A stretch of DNA of 51,495 bases from Streptomyces sp. adm13(2018) (GCF_008042145.1 NZ_RDBH01000129.1:1550134-1601628), one strand, 5' to 3'. Positions 1 through 8,133 are shown, numbered from the stretch's first letter. Program-made: numbers and translations. The notes: a model not told the origin generated them from the sequence alone.

Positions 1-106
1 GCCCCGCCGGCTCGGCAGCCCCCTCCCGTGCGTCCTCGCGCACGTCGTCGGTGGGTGCCCCGTCCTCGGGTGCCTCGGGCGCGGTCTCCCCGGAAGGCTC
101 GGTCAC
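1..106 (-). CDS. N-terminal fragment of an acidic protein, cut by the window edge
   Basis: A GTG codon at 106-104 overlaps the TGA stop of the aldo/keto reductase gene by four bases (GTGA). The frame then stays open to the window edge, about 35 codons. The visible peptide begins VTEPSGETAPEAPEDG and is rich in Glu, Asp, Ala and Pro, so it looks like a disordered acidic N-terminus. The overlap implies translational coupling and a shared transcript with the reductase. No domain is visible and I do not recognise the family. Confidence 0.6.
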   Translation of the reverse strand, partial: MTEPSGETAPEAPEDGAPTDDVREDAREGAAEPAG

Positions 107-1080
107 AAGGTGCTCCAGTCGTGATCCGGATAGCGGTGCACGGGCGCCGACACATCGTCCAGCGCCCGACAGATCTCGTCAGGAAGACTAAGGGTCTCCA
201 CCGACAACGCGGCCGCGAGCTGGCGCGCCGTGCGCGCGCCGACGATCGGCGCGGTCACCCCGGGCCGGTCGCGGACCCAGGCCAGCGCCACGTGCAGCGG
301 GGTCGTCGACAGGCCTTCCGCCGCAGTCGCGACCGCGTCCACGACCCTGCTCGCGGCGTCGTCCAGGTACGGCTCCACGAACGGCGCCATCCTCTCCGAG
401 GCCCCGCGCGAGTCGGACGGCGTCCCGCTCCGGTACTTGCCCGTCAGGACCCCGCGTCCCAGCGGGGAGGAGGGCAGCAGACCTATCCCGAGATCCTGCG
501 CGGCGGGCAGCACCTCCCGCTCCACGCCCCGCTGGAGCAGCGAGTACTCCAGCTGCGCCCCCGCGAGCCGGGTCCGGTCCCCGCCGAGCTGCCAGGTGCC
601 CGCCTTGGCGAGCTGCCAGCCGCAGAAGTTGGCCACGCCCGCGTAGCGCGCCCGCCCGCTGCGTACCGCGATGTCGAGGGCCTGGAGGGACTCCTCAAGG
701 GGGGTGTGCGGGTCGTAGGCGTGGAGCTGCCACAGGTCGACGTGGTCCGTGCCGAGCCGGGCGAGGGAGGCGTCGAGCGCGGCGAGCAGATGGCCGCGCG
801 AGCCGTCCGTGCGCCGGTCGGGGTCGGGGACGCTGCCCGCCTTGGTGGACAGGACCAGGTCCTGCCGGGACACCAGCCGCTCCATCAGGCGCCCGAGCAG
901 ATACTCCGCCTCGCCGCCGCCGTACACGTCGGCGGTGTCCACGAGCGTGCCGCCCGCGTCCCAGAACGACTTCAACTGCTCGGCGGCGTCGTGCTCGTCG
1001 GTGTCCCGGCCCCAGGTGAGGGTGCCGAGTCCGATGCGCGACACACGCAGGCCGGTACGTCCGAGATGCCTCTGCTCCAT
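103..1080 (-). CDS. Aldo/keto reductase
   Basis: The 325-residue protein is a typical NADPH-dependent aldo/keto reductase (TIM barrel) that reduces carbonyl compounds; the substrate is not predictable. It starts MEQRHLGRTGLRVSRIGLGT. The catalytic tetrad can be read as Asp48, Tyr53 (in DTADVYGGGEAEY), Lys80 (LSTKAG) and His120 (LWQLHAYDP). The C-terminal part carries the cofactor-binding region (APIVGARTARQL). An in-frame GTG lies 49 codons upstream, but family alignment begins at MEQRHLG. ATG 1080 has no Shine-Dalgarno sequence but has a TAATCT hexamer 7 nt before it, so the mRNA is probably leaderless. The stop overlaps the start of the next, window-truncated gene. Confidence 0.93.
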   Translation of the reverse strand: MEQRHLGRTGLRVSRIGLGTLTWGRDTDEHDAAEQLKSFWDAGGTLVDTADVYGGGEAEYLLGRLMERLVSRQDLVLSTKAGSVPDPDRRTDGSRGHLLAALDASLARLGTDHVDLWQLHAYDPHTPLEESLQALDIAVRSGRARYAGVANFCGWQLAKAGTWQLGGDRTRLAGAQLEYSLLQRGVEREVLPAAQDLGIGLLPSSPLGRGVLTGKYRSGTPSDSRGASERMAPFVEPYLDDAASRVVDAVATAAEGLSTTPLHVALAWVRDRPGVTAPIVGARTARQLAAALSVETLSLPDEICRALDDVSAPVHRYPDHDWSTL

Positions 1081-1087
1081 GGCCGCG

Positions 1088-1093
1088 AGATTA
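1088..1093 (-). promoter_or_regulatory. Candidate -10 of a leaderless aldo/keto reductase transcript
   Basis: On the minus strand TAATCT ends 7 nt before the A of ATG 1080, and no ribosome-binding site precedes the start. No clear -35 is visible. Confidence 0.4.
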
Positions 1094-1121
1094 CTGGCCG
1101 GGGCACCACGCGGAGAGAGCC

Positions 1122-1130
1122 TGTGGACAA
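1122..1130 (-). other. Consensus DnaA box
   Basis: TTGTCCACA on the minus strand matches the streptomycete DnaA-box consensus exactly. It lies in the divergent promoter region between the reductase and the LLM oxidoreductase. It is a single copy, so it is not an origin. Chance occurrence is possible. Confidence 0.4.
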
Positions 1131-1210
1131 CCACGTCCTGACGGCCGCCCAGGCCGCGCGCTAGAGTCCCGCCCACAAGGACGTTACCGATGGGTAAGGG
1201 GTGCGTGGAC

Positions 1211-2260
1211 ATGCGGCTCGGCATCAACCTCGGCTACTGGGGTGCGGGCATGGACGGCGACAACCTCGCCGTCGCTCAGGAGGCGGACCGCCTCGGCTAC
1301 GACGTCTGCTGGGCCGCCGAGGCCTACGGCTCCGACGCCCCCACCGTGCTCGCCTGGGTCGCGGCGAAGACGAAGCGGATCGACGTCGGCTCCGCGATCA
1401 TGCAGATCCCGGCCCGGCAGCCCGCCATGACGGCCATGACCGCCGCCACCCTCGACTCGCTCACCGGCGGCCGCTTCCGCCTCGGCCTCGGCGTCTCGGG
1501 ACCGCAGGTCTCCGAGGGCTGGTACGGCGTGAAGTTCGACAAGCCGCTCGCCCGCACCCGCGAGTACGTCGAGATCGTCCGCAAGGCGATGACCCGCGAG
1601 CGCCTCAGCTACGACGGCGAGCACTGGACCCTGCCGCTGCCCGGCGGCCCGGGCAAGCCCATCAAGCTCACGGTGCACCCGGAGCGCGAGCACATCCCGC
1701 TCTACATCGCGGCGATCGGCCCCAAGAACCTGGAACAGACCGGCGAGATCGCCGACGGCGCCCTGCTGATCTTCCCCTCCGCCGCGCACCTGGAGGAGAC
1801 CGCGCTCCGGCACATCCGCGCCGGACGCGAGAAGGCCGGCCTGACGATGGACGGCTTCGACGTCTGTCCCACCGTGCCGCTCGCCCTGGGCGACGACGTC
1901 GACGCCCTCGCCGACGTGTTCCGCCCGTACACCGCGCTGTACGTGGGCGGCATGGGCAGCCGCAAGCAGAACTTCTACAACCAGCTCGCGCAGCGCATGG
2001 GGTACGAGAAGGAGGCCGCCGAGATCCAGGACAAGTACCTGTCCGGCGACAAGGCGGGCGCGGCGGCGGCCGTGCCGCAGAGCCTGATCGACCAGACCTC
2101 GCTGCTCGGCCCCGTCGAGCGGATCGCCGAGCGGATGACGGCCTACGCGGAGGCCGGGGTCACCACCCTCACCCTCGCCCCGGCCGGTTTCACGCTCGAC
2201 GAGCGCCTCGCCGCCCTGCGGGCGGGTGTGGAGGCGGCGGAGCGGGCGGGCCTGGCGTAG
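1211..2260 (+). CDS. LLM-class F420-dependent oxidoreductase
   Basis: The 349-residue luciferase-like monooxygenase-fold protein starts MRLGINLGYWGAGMDGDNLA. It has the (beta/alpha)8 pattern of F420-dependent dehydrogenases and reductases, with LDSLTGGRFRLGLGVSGPQVSEGWYG and the later block HIPLYIAAIGPKNLEQTGEIADG. The GVSGPQVxEGWYG block resembles the Rv3520c-like subgroup as I recall it. A role in coenzyme F420 redox chemistry is inferred from family; the substrate is unknown. ATG 1211 is preferred over ATG 1190 and GTG 1205 because AAGGGG at 1196-1200 is then correctly spaced and the fold begins there. It is divergent from the aldo/keto reductase. Confidence 0.9.
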   Translation: MRLGINLGYWGAGMDGDNLAVAQEADRLGYDVCWAAEAYGSDAPTVLAWVAAKTKRIDVGSAIMQIPARQPAMTAMTAATLDSLTGGRFRLGLGVSGPQVSEGWYGVKFDKPLARTREYVEIVRKAMTRERLSYDGEHWTLPLPGGPGKPIKLTVHPEREHIPLYIAAIGPKNLEQTGEIADGALLIFPSAAHLEETALRHIRAGREKAGLTMDGFDVCPTVPLALGDDVDALADVFRPYTALYVGGMGSRKQNFYNQLAQRMGYEKEAAEIQDKYLSGDKAGAAAAVPQSLIDQTSLLGPVERIAERMTAYAEAGVTTLTLAPAGFTLDERLAALRAGVEAAERAGLA

Positions 2261-2293
2261 CGGTTCCCCGTCGCCGGGGACCGTAGGTTCCGC

Positions 2294-2332
2294 GGCCGTG
2301 GTGGGGGCTCGGGGGTCTTCCCCGCCACGGCC
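2294..2332. terminator. Hairpin after the LLM oxidoreductase
   Basis: GGCCGTGG-T-GGGG (2294-2306) pairs with CCCC-G-CCACGGCC (2320-2332), interrupted by one mismatch. A smaller hairpin at 2262-2282 (GGTTCCCC/GGGGACC) precedes it. No T-run follows, as is common in streptomycetes. Confidence 0.6.
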
Positions 2333-2495
2333 GTCACGCTGCACAACGGCTCCGCGGGGCCCGCGGTTACGCCCTCGGGGCTCACTCTTTCGGCCGAGTC
2401 GCCCGGCCCTCCTGTTGCCCCGCGCGGCGGAGCGCATTTGACTCGGTGTCCCGGGGGCCGGACGGAGTGCGGACTTGCGCACGGAGGTGGCGGCG

Positions 2496-3281
2496 ATGCT
2501 CACGGCCAAGGGCCTGTTCCAGGAAATCATCGACAACGACGAGTCCTTCCGGCTCTTCTGCTCGATCGCGGCGAGCGGCGAGACCCAGGGCGGCTGGGAG
2601 AACGGCCGGATCGCGGCGCTCGTCGCCCCCGGGATGCGGGACCTCGCCCCCAAGATCATCCGGCACGGCGCGGACGAGGACAAGCACGGCCGGATCTTCA
2701 ACGCACTGATGAAGAAGCGCGGCCTCGAACCCGTCCCGGTGCCGCCCGACACCGACTACACGATGCTGCTCGAACAGCGCGGCATCGGCCTCGCGCACGA
2801 CAAGCTCCGCCGCGACGAGCCGCTCAGCGAGGAGGACGTCATCGTCTACCTCGCCCACAGCCGGGTCACCGAGCAGCGGGCCGCCGACCAGATGGACATG
2901 CTCGTCACGTACTTCGGGAGCCATCCCGAACTCGGCAAGGCCATCCACATGATCGACAACGACGAGGCGAACCACCTCGCCTACTGCCACGAGGAACTGC
3001 TGCGCCTCGCGCGCGCGGGGCACGGCCGGCTCATCCAGCGGACCCTGCGCGAGTCGGCCCTGGTCGAGATCGGGGTCTACCGCGACGTCAGCCTCGCCGT
3101 GATGGGGCACATGGGCCGGATCCTGGGCTGGCCCCGGCCCAAGGCCGCCGTCCTCGCCGCGGGCATCCGCGGGATGCACGCCTGGGAGCGGGCGGCGGGC
3201 TGGCACCGGATGGTCGGCCTGAAGACGCCCGAGCGACTCGACGCCCTGGGCGGGCCCGCGAGCCCCGCGCCCGCCTTCTGA
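2496..3281 (+). CDS. Ferritin-like di-iron protein
   Basis: The 261-residue, mostly helical protein has the two ExxH motifs of the ferritin-like/di-iron carboxylate fold: E61-D-K-H64 (GADEDKHGRIF) and E157-A-N-H160 (DNDEANHLAYCHEE). Glu126 (RVTEQRAADQ) and an N-terminal Glu (E29 or E36) could complete a two-iron site. This suggests an oxygen-activating or redox enzyme; the substrate is unknown. Start ATG 2496 is set by GGAGGT at 2483-2488, which has ideal spacing; a TTG at 2475 would overlap that ribosome-binding site. It lies downstream of an F420-type oxidoreductase and convergent with corA, separated by a strong hairpin. Confidence 0.85.
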   Translation: MLTAKGLFQEIIDNDESFRLFCSIAASGETQGGWENGRIAALVAPGMRDLAPKIIRHGADEDKHGRIFNALMKKRGLEPVPVPPDTDYTMLLEQRGIGLAHDKLRRDEPLSEEDVIVYLAHSRVTEQRAADQMDMLVTYFGSHPELGKAIHMIDNDEANHLAYCHEELLRLARAGHGRLIQRTLRESALVEIGVYRDVSLAVMGHMGRILGWPRPKAAVLAAGIRGMHAWERAAGWHRMVGLKTPERLDALGGPASPAPAF

Positions 3282-3306
3282 CCGCGCCCGCCTTCCGAAC
3301 GTGTCC

Positions 3307-3330
3307 GGGGCCCGCCGCGAGGCGGGCCCC
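3307..3330. terminator. Bidirectional terminator between the ferritin-like gene and corA
   Basis: A perfect 10-bp stem GGGGCCCGCC/GGCGGGCCCC with a GCGA loop lies between two convergent genes. Confidence 0.85.
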
Positions 3331-3336
3331 GGCCGC

Positions 3337-4320
3337 TCACAACCAGCCGCGCCGCTTGAACAGCCGGTACAGCGCCGCCTCGATGCCCACCATCACGACG
3401 ATCACCACCGGGTACGACGCCGTCCAGTGCAGCTCCGGCATGTGATCGAAGTTCATGCCGTAGATCCCCGCGACCATCGTGGGCACCGCGGCCATGGCCG
3501 CCCACGCCGAGATCTTCCGCATGTCGTCGTTCTGCCGCACCCCCATCTGCGCGAGATGGGCCGACAGCACGTCGGACAGGAGCCGGTCGAGCCCCTCCAC
3601 CTGCTCGTTGGAGCGCATCAGATGGTCGTTGACGTCCCGGAAGAAGGGCTGCGACTGCTCGTTGACGAACGGCACCGAACCGCCCGTGAGCCGGGCCATC
3701 GGCCCGGAGAGCGGCCCCGCGGCCCGGCGGAACTCCAGGACCTGCCGCTTCGCCGTGTAGATCCGCTCCGCCGTGTTCGAGGGATTGCCGCCGGTGGGGG
3801 CGAACACGTCCGCCTCCAGCTCCTCCAGGTCCACCTGGAGCTCGCCCGCCACGTCGAGGTAGTGGTCCACGACCGCGTCGCTCACCGCGTACAGCACCGC
3901 CGTCGGACCGTGCTTCAGGACCTCCTGGTCGGCCTCCAGCCGCTTGCGCACCTGCGCCAGCGGGGCGCCCTCGCCGTGCCGGACGGTCACCACGAAGGAG
4001 TCGCCCATGAACACCATCAGCTCGCCCGAGGAGACCCGGTCGCTCTCCGGCTCGTAGACGACCGGCTTGAGCACCACGAACAGCGAGTCGTCGTAGACCT
4101 CCAGCTTGGGCCGCTGATGGGCCTTGAGGGCGTCCTCGACGGCCAGCGGATGGAGGGCGAACTCCGAGGCCACGTGCTCGAACTCCGCCTCCGTCGGCTC
4201 GTGGAGACCCACCCACAGGAAGGCGTCCCCCGTGGCCCGCGCCTCGTCGAGCGCGTCGGAGAGGTCGGCGGGGCCGTCCGTACGGCGTCCGTCCCGATAG
4301 ATGGCTGAATCCACGATCAC
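3337..4320 (-). CDS. corA: CorA-family magnesium/cobalt transporter
   Basis: The 327-residue protein has a long N-terminal cytoplasmic domain followed by two C-terminal membrane helices. The diagnostic pore motif GMN is at residues 288-290 (IYGMNFDHMPEL) at the end of the first helix. The second helix (YPVVIVVMVGIEAALYRLF) leads into a basic cytoplasmic tail (KRRGWL). It should form a pentameric Mg2+ channel in the cytoplasmic membrane. The start is GTG 4320, with GAGGGAG about 10 nt upstream; a second GTG two codons in (4314) is possible. It is divergent from the phosphomutase gene. Confidence 0.95.
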   Translation of the reverse strand: MIVDSAIYRDGRRTDGPADLSDALDEARATGDAFLWVGLHEPTEAEFEHVASEFALHPLAVEDALKAHQRPKLEVYDDSLFVVLKPVVYEPESDRVSSGELMVFMGDSFVVTVRHGEGAPLAQVRKRLEADQEVLKHGPTAVLYAVSDAVVDHYLDVAGELQVDLEELEADVFAPTGGNPSNTAERIYTAKRQVLEFRRAAGPLSGPMARLTGGSVPFVNEQSQPFFRDVNDHLMRSNEQVEGLDRLLSDVLSAHLAQMGVRQNDDMRKISAWAAMAAVPTMVAGIYGMNFDHMPELHWTASYPVVIVVMVGIEAALYRLFKRRGWL

Positions 4321-4409
4321 GCGCCGTATTCTCCCTCGAACGAGCTCACGACGCACCCATGCCCCTCCCGCTCCCTCCCACACCCCGCCGGTCCTGTCCC
4401 GGCACCGCT

Positions 4410-4415
4410 TAGGCT
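4410..4415 (+). promoter_or_regulatory. Candidate -10 of a leaderless phosphomutase transcript
   Basis: TAGGCT ends 7 nt before ATG 4423, and there is no Shine-Dalgarno sequence in front of the start. Confidence 0.45.
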
Positions 4416-4422
4416 GGCCGCC

Positions 4423-5112
4423 ATGGCCACGCTGATCCTCGTCCGGCACGGACGCTCCACCGCTAACACCTCCGGGGTCCTCGCCGGGCGCACCCCCGGG
4501 ATCTCCCTCGACGAGCGGGGCACCGCGCAGGCCGCCGCGCTCCCCGGGCGGCTCGCGGACGTGCCGCTCGCCGCCGTCGTCTCCAGCCCCCTCCAGCGCT
4601 GCCGGGAGACCGTACGGCCCCTCCTGGACGCCCGCCCGGACCTCCCGCTGCACGTCGAGGACCGGATCAACGAGTGCGACTACGGCGACTGGTCGGGCCG
4701 GAAGCTGGCCGAGCTCAACGACGAACCCCTGATGGAGGTCGTCCAGGCGCACGCCTCCGCCGCGGCCTTCCCCGGCGGCGAGTCCATGCGCGCGATGCAG
4801 GCCCGCGCCGTCGACGCGGTCCACGACTGGAACGCGCGGATCGAGGCCGAGCACGGCGAGGACGCCGCCTACGTCATGTGCTCGCACGGGGACATCGTCA
4901 AGTCGGTGGTGGCGGACGCCCTCGGCCTCCACCTCGACCTCTTCCAGCGCCTGCACGTCGACCCCTGCTCGGTCACCGTCATCCGCTACACGCGCCTGCG
5001 CCCCTTCCTCGTCCGCCTCGGCGACACCGGCGACTTCGCGGGCTTCGCCCCGCGCGAGCACCCGGACACCAGGGGGACCGCCGAGGTCGGTGGTGGTGCG
5101 GGCGCACCGTGA
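4423..5112 (+). CDS. Histidine-phosphatase-fold probable phosphomutase (MSMEG_4193 type)
   Basis: The 229-residue protein has the RHG signature at residues 8-10 (LILVRHGRSTAN), Arg59 (SPLQRCRET), Glu84 (NECDYGDWSG) and a second catalytic His155 (VMCSHGDIVK). The full active site is therefore present, with His9 forming the phospho-histidine. It is the first member of an actinobacterial gene trio (phosphomutase, DUF3090, PI-kinase-like protein) that follows directly here in the same orientation. That context led curators to suggest a phosphomutase rather than a simple phosphatase; the substrate is unknown. ATG 4423 lacks a ribosome-binding site and has a -10-like hexamer 7 nt upstream, so it is probably leaderless. 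Confidence 0.9.
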   Translation: MATLILVRHGRSTANTSGVLAGRTPGISLDERGTAQAAALPGRLADVPLAAVVSSPLQRCRETVRPLLDARPDLPLHVEDRINECDYGDWSGRKLAELNDEPLMEVVQAHASAAAFPGGESMRAMQARAVDAVHDWNARIEAEHGEDAAYVMCSHGDIVKSVVADALGLHLDLFQRLHVDPCSVTVIRYTRLRPFLVRLGDTGDFAGFAPREHPDTRGTAEVGGGAGAP

Positions 5113-5180
5113 TCGCTTCGCGCAGTAGGGTGGACGCGCCGCCGTAGTACGACTGTCGAGACGCAAGGGAGCCGGGAAAC

Positions 5181-5771
5181 GTGTCCCGTCAGGTGTTCCT
5201 CTACGACCCACCGGAGCGTTTCGTGGCCGGTACGGTCGGGCTGCCTGGCCGCCGTACGTTCTTCCTCCAGGCGTCCGCCGCCGGCCGGGTCACCAGCGTG
5301 GCCCTGGAGAAGACCCAGGTCGCCGCGCTCGCTGAGCGGATGGATGAACTCCTCGACGAGGTCGTCCGCCGCACCGGGGGCAACGCCCCGGTCCCCGCCG
5401 TCGCGCCCGCCGAGGTGGCCGACACCGCCCCCCTCGACGTACCCGTCGACGAGGAGTTCCGGGTCGGCACCATGGCGCTCGCCTGGGACGGCGAGGAGCA
5501 GCGCATGATCGTCGAGGCGCAGGCGCTCGTCGAGCTCGACGCGGACTCCGAGGAGGACCTCGCCGAGGCCGAGGAGCGGCTGCTCCAGGACGAGGAGAAC
5601 GGCCCGCCGATGCTCCGGGTCCGGCTCAGCGGCGCCCAGGCCCGTGCCTTCGCCAAGCGGGCCCTGGACGTGGTCAACGCCGGCCGCCCGCCCTGCCCGC
5701 TGTGCAGCCTGCCCCTCGACCCCGAGGGCCACGTCTGCCCGCGCCAGAACGGATACCGCCGCGGAGCATGA
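5181..5771 (+). CDS. DUF3090-family protein with C-terminal zinc-ribbon tail
   Basis: The 196-residue cytoplasmic protein starts with GTG 5181 behind AAGGGAG and reads MSRQVFLYDPPERFVAGTVG. The N-terminal two thirds are a compact beta-rich domain with an acidic helix (DSEEDLAEAEERLLQDEE). The tail CPLCSLPLDPEGHVCPRQNGY has the Cys-x2-Cys...His-x-Cys arrangement of a zinc knuckle. It is the second member of the phosphomutase/DUF3090/kinase trio. Its TGA overlaps the ATG of the kinase (ATGA at 5768-5771), implying coupled translation and possibly a complex. The biochemical function is unknown. Confidence 0.88.
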   Translation: MSRQVFLYDPPERFVAGTVGLPGRRTFFLQASAAGRVTSVALEKTQVAALAERMDELLDEVVRRTGGNAPVPAVAPAEVADTAPLDVPVDEEFRVGTMALAWDGEEQRMIVEAQALVELDADSEEDLAEAEERLLQDEENGPPMLRVRLSGAQARAFAKRALDVVNAGRPPCPLCSLPLDPEGHVCPRQNGYRRGA

Positions 5772-6574
5772 GCAGCAGCCCCCCGAGCCCGCCGGACACC
5801 GAGCTGCTCGCCCGCGGTGAGCTGACCGTACGCGGCAGGGTCCGCGAGGCCTCCAACGCCGTCCTGTACTGCTCCGTCGTCCACGAGGGCAGGGAGGCGG
5901 CCTGCGTGTACAAGCCGGTCGCGGGCGAGGCGCCGCTGTGGGACTTCCCCGACGGCACCCTGGCCCAGCGCGAGGTCGCCGCGTACGAGATCTCCGAGGC
6001 GACCGGCTGGGGCCTGGTCCCGCCGACCGTGCTCCGCGACGGGCCGTACGGGGAGGGCATGGTCCAGCTGTGGATCGAGGCCGACCCCGGCGCGCGCCTG
6101 CTCGCCCTGACCGAGGGCGACGAGGCCGAAGAAGGCTGGAAGGCCGTCGGGCTCGCCCAGGTGGACGAGGACCGCACCGCGCTGCTCGTCCACGCGGACA
6201 CCCCCGAACTGCGGCGGCTGGCCGTTCTGGACGCCGTCATCAACAACGCCGACCGGAAGGGCGGGCACCTGCTGCCGGCCCCCGGGGGCCACCTGTACGG
6301 CATCGACCACGGGGTCACCTTCCACGTCGACGACAAGCTGCGCACCCTGCTGTGGGGCTGGGCGGGCGAGAAGCTGCCCGAGGAGGCGACCGGGGTCCTC
6401 GACGTCCTCGACCGCTCGCTGGCCCCCGGGGAGCCTCTCGCCACCCGTCTGGCGGAACTGCTCACCGAGGCCGAGGTGACGGCCGTACGCGGGCGCGTGG
6501 CGGCGCTGCGGAGCTCGGGACGGCATCCGGAGCCCTCGGGGCAGTGGCCGTCGATCCCGTGGCCGCCGGTCTGA
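5768..6574 (+). CDS. HipA/PI-kinase-like putative kinase (SCO1664 family)
   Basis: The 268-residue protein shows the core of the PI3/4-kinase and HipA-like kinase fold. There is a candidate ATP lysine K49 ([10 protein letters not shown]) and a glutamate in [12 protein letters not shown]. The catalytic loop [16 protein letters not shown] holds Asp155, Asn160, Asp162 and His167, and GIDHG supplies the metal-binding Asp180 (DFG equivalent). All expected catalytic residues are present, so an active small-molecule or protein kinase is plausible. It is the third member of the actinobacterial trio and is translationally coupled to DUF3090 (4-nt overlap). mshC follows after 160 nt. The substrate is unknown; function is inferred from motifs only. 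Confidence 0.85.
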   Translation: MSSSPPSPPDTELLARGELTVRGRVREASNAVLYCSVVHEGREAACVYKPVAGEAPLWDFPDGTLAQREVAAYEISEATGWGLVPPTVLRDGPYGEGMVQLWIEADPGARLLALTEGDEAEEGWKAVGLAQVDEDRTALLVHADTPELRRLAVLDAVINNADRKGGHLLPAPGGHLYGIDHGVTFHVDDKLRTLLWGWAGEKLPEEATGVLDVLDRSLAPGEPLATRLAELLTEAEVTAVRGRVAALRSSGRHPEPSGQWPSIPWPPV

Positions 6575-6579
6575 CCGGA

Positions 6580-6593
6580 CCGAAACGTTTCGG
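6580..6593. promoter_or_regulatory. 14-bp perfect palindrome downstream of the kinase gene
   Basis: CCGAAACGTTTCGG starts 5 nt after the kinase stop codon and 142 nt before mshC. The core CGAAACGTTTCG resembles operators of LacI-type regulators. It is too short and lacks a loop for a terminator. Confidence 0.4.
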
Positions 6594-6603
6594 CCATCCC
6601 GGG

Positions 6604-6648
6604 GATGCACCCTTCCCGGGGGTATGCACCCCTGGGGGGTATACACGC
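6604..6648. repeat. Three imperfect direct repeats upstream of mshC
   Basis: GATGCACCC (6604-6612), GTATGCACCCC (6622-6632) and GTATACACGC (6639-6648) are spaced about 17-19 bp apart, each preceded by a G-run. They lie about 90-130 bp upstream of mshC and could be a multi-site operator. Confidence 0.35.
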
Positions 6649-6722
6649 ACGCCTCCGACCCGCAAGAGCGCCTAATAGGTCAAGATCCCGGATCCGGTTC
6701 GTATCCGGAACACCTGTCCGGT

Positions 6723-6728
6723 TACGCT
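6723..6728 (+). promoter_or_regulatory. Candidate -10 for leaderless mshC
   Basis: TACGCT ends 6 nt before ATG 6735, with no Shine-Dalgarno sequence between them. Confidence 0.35.
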
Positions 6729-6734
6729 CGGGTC

Positions 6735-7964
6735 ATGCATGCCTGGCCCGCTTCTGAGGTCCCCGCCCTTCCCGGCAAGGGCCGCGACCTCCGGATCCAC
6801 GACACCGCGACCGGCGGACGAGTCACCCTCGCCCCCGGCCCCGTCGCCCGTATCTACGTCTGCGGCATCACGCCGTACGACGCGACCCACATGGGTCACG
6901 CGGCGACCTACAACGCGTTCGACCTCGTTCAGCGCGTGTGGCTCGACACCAAGCGGCAGGTGCACTACGTCCAGAACGTCACGGACGTGGACGACCCGCT
7001 CCTGGAGCGCGCGATCCGCGACGGCGTCGACTGGATCGGCCTCGCCGAGCGGGAGACCGCCCTGTTCCGCGAGGACATGACCGCCCTGCGGATGCTGCCC
7101 CCGCAGCACTACATCGGCGCCGTCGAGGCCATACCCGGCATCGTCCCGCTGGTCGAGCGCCTCCGGGACTCCGGGGCCGCCTACGAGCTCGAAGGGGACG
7201 TCTACTTCTCCGTCGACGCCGACCCGCACTTCGGGCAGGTCTCGCACTACACCACCGAGCTGATGCGCCATCTCTCCGCCGAGCGCGGCGGGGACCCGGA
7301 CCGCCCGGGCAAGAAGAACCCGCTCGACCCGATGCTCTGGATGGCCGCCCGCGAGGGCGAGCCGAGCTGGGACGGCGCCAGCCTCGGCGCCGGCCGCCCC
7401 GGCTGGCACATCGAGTGCGTCGCCATCGCGCTCGACCACCTCGGCATGGGCTTCGACGTGCAGGGCGGCGGCTCCGACCTGATCTTCCCCCACCACGAGA
7501 TGGGCGCCTCCCACGCCCAGGCCCTCACCGGCGAGTTCCCCATGGCGAAGGCGTACGTCCACGCCGGCATGGTCGGCCTCGACGGCGAGAAGATGTCGAA
7601 GTCCCGGGGCAACCTGGTCTTCGTCTCCAAGCTCCGCCGCGACGGCGTCGACCCGGCCGCCATCCGGCTCGCGCTGCTCTCGCACCGCTACCGCGACGAC
7701 TGGGAGTGGACCGACCAGGTCCTCCAGGACGCCGTGGAGCGGCTCGACCGCTGGCGGGCCGCCGTGTCGCGCCCCGACGGCCCGTCCGCCGACGCGCTCG
7801 TCGAGGAGCTCCGCGACGCCCTGTCCGACGACCTCGACACCCCCACCGCGCTCGCCGCGGTCGACCGCTGGGCCGCGCTCCAGACGGACGGGGGCGGCAC
7901 GGACGACTCCGCGCCCGGACTCGTCTCCCGCGCCGTCGACGCGCTGCTGGGTGTGGCGCTGTAG
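6735..7964 (+). CDS. mshC: MshC, cysteine:1D-myo-inosityl glucosamine ligase (mycothiol biosynthesis)
   Basis: The 409-residue protein is a CysRS paralogue that ATP-dependently joins cysteine to GlcN-Ins, the third step of mycothiol synthesis. Visible class-I synthetase motifs are the HIGH equivalent THMGH ([15 protein letters not shown]) and the KMSKS loop ([12 protein letters not shown]). The zinc ligand Cys of YVCGITPYD and the ECVAIA and [11 protein letters not shown] segments are also present. It lacks the C-terminal anticodon-binding extension of true CysRS (about 460 residues), which separates the two. ATG 6735 ([18 protein letters not shown]) matches the usual MshC N-terminus; an in-frame ATG at 6624 would add residues unlike any family member. 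It lies next to the phosphomutase/kinase trio. Confidence 0.96.
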   Translation: MHAWPASEVPALPGKGRDLRIHDTATGGRVTLAPGPVARIYVCGITPYDATHMGHAATYNAFDLVQRVWLDTKRQVHYVQNVTDVDDPLLERAIRDGVDWIGLAERETALFREDMTALRMLPPQHYIGAVEAIPGIVPLVERLRDSGAAYELEGDVYFSVDADPHFGQVSHYTTELMRHLSAERGGDPDRPGKKNPLDPMLWMAAREGEPSWDGASLGAGRPGWHIECVAIALDHLGMGFDVQGGGSDLIFPHHEMGASHAQALTGEFPMAKAYVHAGMVGLDGEKMSKSRGNLVFVSKLRRDGVDPAAIRLALLSHRYRDDWEWTDQVLQDAVERLDRWRAAVSRPDGPSADALVEELRDALSDDLDTPTALAAVDRWAALQTDGGGTDDSAPGLVSRAVDALLGVAL

Positions 7965-7999
7965 CGGGCGCGACCGCACGACTCCCTTTCGGGCAGCCG

Positions 8000-8034
8000 C
8001 CGCCCCCGGACTTCTCGCCGAAGTCCGGGGGCGG
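8000..8034. terminator. mshC terminator
   Basis: A perfect 15-bp stem CCGCCCCCGGACTTC/GAAGTCCGGGGGCGG with a 5-nt loop (TCGCC) lies 36 nt after the mshC stop. Confidence 0.85.
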
Positions 8035-8099
8035 TTGCGTGTGCCCTGACGAGGGGTCCGGTCCGCGGCGGACGGTCCATCAGGGCGCCTGGTACGACG

Positions 8100-8133
8100 A
8101 CGGGAGGGGCGCCCCGCAGGGCACCCCTCCCGT
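8100..8133. terminator. Terminator facing the PAC2 gene
   Basis: The outer stem ACGGGAGGGG/CCCCTCCCGT and inner stem GCCC/GGGC (CGCA loop) lie 28 nt beyond the stop of the minus-strand PAC2 gene. Confidence 0.75.

Noticed and set aside
6707-6723. Sigma-R type promoter (GGAAC...GTT) before mshC
   Set aside because: The spacing between the elements is 9 bp, much shorter than the 18-19 bp required.
6624-6734. In-frame N-terminal extension of mshC from ATG 6624
   Set aside because: The extra residues are unlike MshC proteins and pass through the repeat region. ATG 6735 gives the standard N-terminus.
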